Part shown: in pieces, positions 6,116-7,059 of the stretch
How the letters are laid out: each line of letters opens with the position of its first letter
Numbering within the stretch: position 1 is the first letter of the stretch
NCBI GenBank assembly: GCA_011053245.1
Contig: DRGS01000079.1
Location: 1 to 7,059, forward strand
Source: Phycisphaerales bacterium
Lineage (GTDB): Bacteria; Planctomycetota; Phycisphaerae; Sedimentisphaerales; Anaerohalosphaeraceae
Direction: 5' to 3'
Length of the DNA: 7,059 nucleotides
The notes under the pieces: generated by a model
Seen by the model: the letters and a program-made list of their open reading frames with translations, nothing else
The model's database searches: none
Told to the model about the DNA's origin: nothing
Translations under genes and position numbers: made by a program

Positions 6116-6145
6116 TTGCAAAAACCAATGTAAATCGTTTATAAT
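6116..6145 (+). promoter_or_regulatory. Promoter of the SDR operon
   Basis: TTGCAA at 6116-6121 and a perfect TATAAT at 6140-6145 are 18 bases apart, with a start near 6152. The -10 box and start site are covered by repeat copy 2, the position expected for a repressor operator. Confidence 0.55.
6120..6133. repeat. Short repeat AAAAACCA-NNN-TAA, copy 2
   Basis: Second copy of the 14-base motif at 6060-6073, here between the -35 and -10 boxes of the SDR promoter. Same orientation on the + strand. Confidence 0.25.
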
Positions 6146-6161
6146 AATCTCATGTCGTGTG
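6141..6161. repeat. 21-bp direct repeat, copy 2 (putative ROK operator)
   Basis: ATAATAATCTCATGT followed by CGTGTG, 160 bases from copy 1 and in the same orientation. It overlaps the TATAAT of the SDR promoter and the predicted start of transcription. Binding here would exclude RNA polymerase. Confidence 0.5.
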
Positions 6162-6189
6162 ATATTTATATTATTTCGGAGGCAATGAA

Positions 6190-7008
6190 ATGAACGATCT
6201 TTTTGATGTTGAAGATAAATGTATAGTAATTACCGGCGGCGGCGGTGTTCTTTGCGGGACATTAGCCAGAGATCTGGCGCGTAACGGCGCCAAAGTTTGC
6301 ATTGCCGATTACGATGAGTTCAGAGCCAATGAAGTGGCCAAGCAGATCGAAGCTGAAGGTGGATTTGCTTTGCCGCTGCGTGTCAATGTGCTGGACAAGG
6401 CCCAGATCCAGAGTGCTTTAACTTGTGCTCGCGACAGTATGGGTAAGGTCGATATCCTTATCAACGGGGCAGGCGGCAATAAGAAGGAAGCGACGACATC
6501 AGAGGAGATGAGTTTTTTCGACCTTGACGCTGACGCGATACGCTATGTGTTTGACCTTAACTTTTTAGGGACGCTGCTGCCGAGCCAGGTGTTCGGTAAG
6601 CACATGGCTGATAACGGCGAGGGGATGATCCTGAATATTTCGAGTATGAACGCGTTTTGTCCTTTGACGAAGATCGCAGCGTATTCGGCGGCCAAGGCGG
6701 CGATAAGCAATTTTACGCAGTGGCTTGCGGTGCACATGTGCCAGAATTATTCGACAGATATCCGGGTTAACGCAATCGCTCCGGGATTCTTTCTTACAGA
6801 GCAGAATCGCTTTCTGCTAACCGAAGAGAGCAGCGGCGAATTGACACCCCGCGGCAGGACCATCGTCGACCATACACCTATGGGCAGGTTTGGCGATGCC
6901 GAGGAATTGTGCGGAACAGTGCGATGGCTGCTCAGCGACGCGGCGAAATTCGTAACAGGTATCGTAGTACCGGTTGACGGCGGATTCAGTGCCTTTAGCG
7001 GCGTGTAA
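6190..7008 (+). CDS. SDR oxidoreductase, probable D-mannonate oxidoreductase (UxuB/YjmF type)
   Basis: A classical short-chain dehydrogenase of 272 aa. It has the nucleotide-binding TGGGGVLCG (15-23), an acidic D40 ending the second strand (favouring NAD(H)), NGAGG (92-96), the catalytic serine in NISSM (149-153), Y165 and K169 in YSAAK, and NAIAPGF (194-200). The NFLGT, NISSMNAFCPLTKIAAYSAAK-like core and the RGRTIVDHTPMGRFGDAEEL segment resemble the Bacillus YjmF/UxuB group, which reduces D-fructuronate to D-mannonate in glucuronate catabolism. Substrate assignment is an inference; other sugar-acid or polyol substrates are possible. GGAGG at 6178-6182, seven bases upstream, fixes the ATG at 6190. 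A ROK repressor diverges upstream and another gene starts 16 bases after the stop, so this is the first gene of a regulated catabolic operon. Confidence 0.85.
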   Translation: MNDLFDVEDKCIVITGGGGVLCGTLARDLARNGAKVCIADYDEFRANEVAKQIEAEGGFALPLRVNVLDKAQIQSALTCARDSMGKVDILINGAGGNKKEATTSEEMSFFDLDADAIRYVFDLNFLGTLLPSQVFGKHMADNGEGMILNISSMNAFCPLTKIAAYSAAKAAISNFTQWLAVHMCQNYSTDIRVNAIAPGFFLTEQNRFLLTEESSGELTPRGRTIVDHTPMGRFGDAEELCGTVRWLLSDAAKFVTGIVVPVDGGFSAFSGV

Positions 7009-7024
7009 TTTTACGAGGTGATCT

Positions 7025-7059
7025 ATGCTATATTACAGCCGAGCGGGCGAAAACATATC
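7025..7059 (+). CDS. 5' end of the next operon gene, cut by the window edge
   Basis: An ATG at 7025 follows GAGGTGAT (7015-7022) and lies 16 bases after the SDR stop, so it belongs to the same operon. Eleven codons are visible, MLYYSRAGENI. An MLYY/MIYY opening recalls some LarA-like (DUF2088) proteins that sit in sugar-acid operons, but the fragment is too short for that to be more than a guess. Confidence 0.6.
   Translation, partial: MLYYSRAGENI

Noticed and set aside
6185..6193. Mini-ORF ATG-AAA-TGA overlapping the SDR start as an upstream regulatory peptide
   Set aside because: It begins two bases after the GGAGG, too close for efficient initiation, and is easily explained by chance.

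Overview
The window looks like a bacterial chromosome segment of moderate GC, with AT-rich intergenic regions. The housekeeping proteins suggest a Gram-negative (LPS-bearing) bacterium. The LptB wording (TTFRMTIGMI, then LGMGYLSQEPSVFQRL) and a large ROK repressor beside sugar-acid genes recall Planctomycetota, perhaps Phycisphaerae. That placement is from memory of the families, not from a search.

Layout. (1) 1-305: the first codons of a leftward gene (start at 40) diverge from the rightward operon, and each side has a good sigma-70-like promoter. (2) 306-3949: lptB, def, fmt and rsmB are tightly packed on the + strand. They cover LPS export ATPase, N-formyl removal, initiator-tRNA formylation and 16S rRNA m5C967 methylation. 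(3) 3990-4512: two small unrecognised genes follow on the same strand, a 46-aa single-span membrane protein and a 90-aa acidic protein. After them comes a well-placed start codon whose frame ends after 20 codons, where an IS3-type remnant begins. (4) 4474-about 4695: the left part of an IS3-family element on the - strand, with promoter, ribosome binding site and the first ~46 codons of orfA; the rest is lost. (5) 4774-5982: a ROK-family transcriptional repressor on the - strand. (6) 5983-6189: a divergent regulatory region with two face-away promoters and a duplicated 21-bp element. (7) 6190-7008: an SDR dehydrogenase resembling UxuB/YjmF D-mannonate oxidoreductase. A further gene starts at 7025 and is cut by the window edge.

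How it fits together. Region 2 is a translation and envelope housekeeping operon. Regions 5-7 look like a locally regulated sugar-acid (probably hexuronate) catabolic locus, in which the ROK protein would repress both itself and the SDR operon through the repeated element. The most interesting signals are that duplicated element and the two small orphan genes behind rsmB. I see no tRNA, rRNA, CRISPR array, prophage or complete mobile element, and nothing that clearly amounts to a new defence or biosynthetic system.
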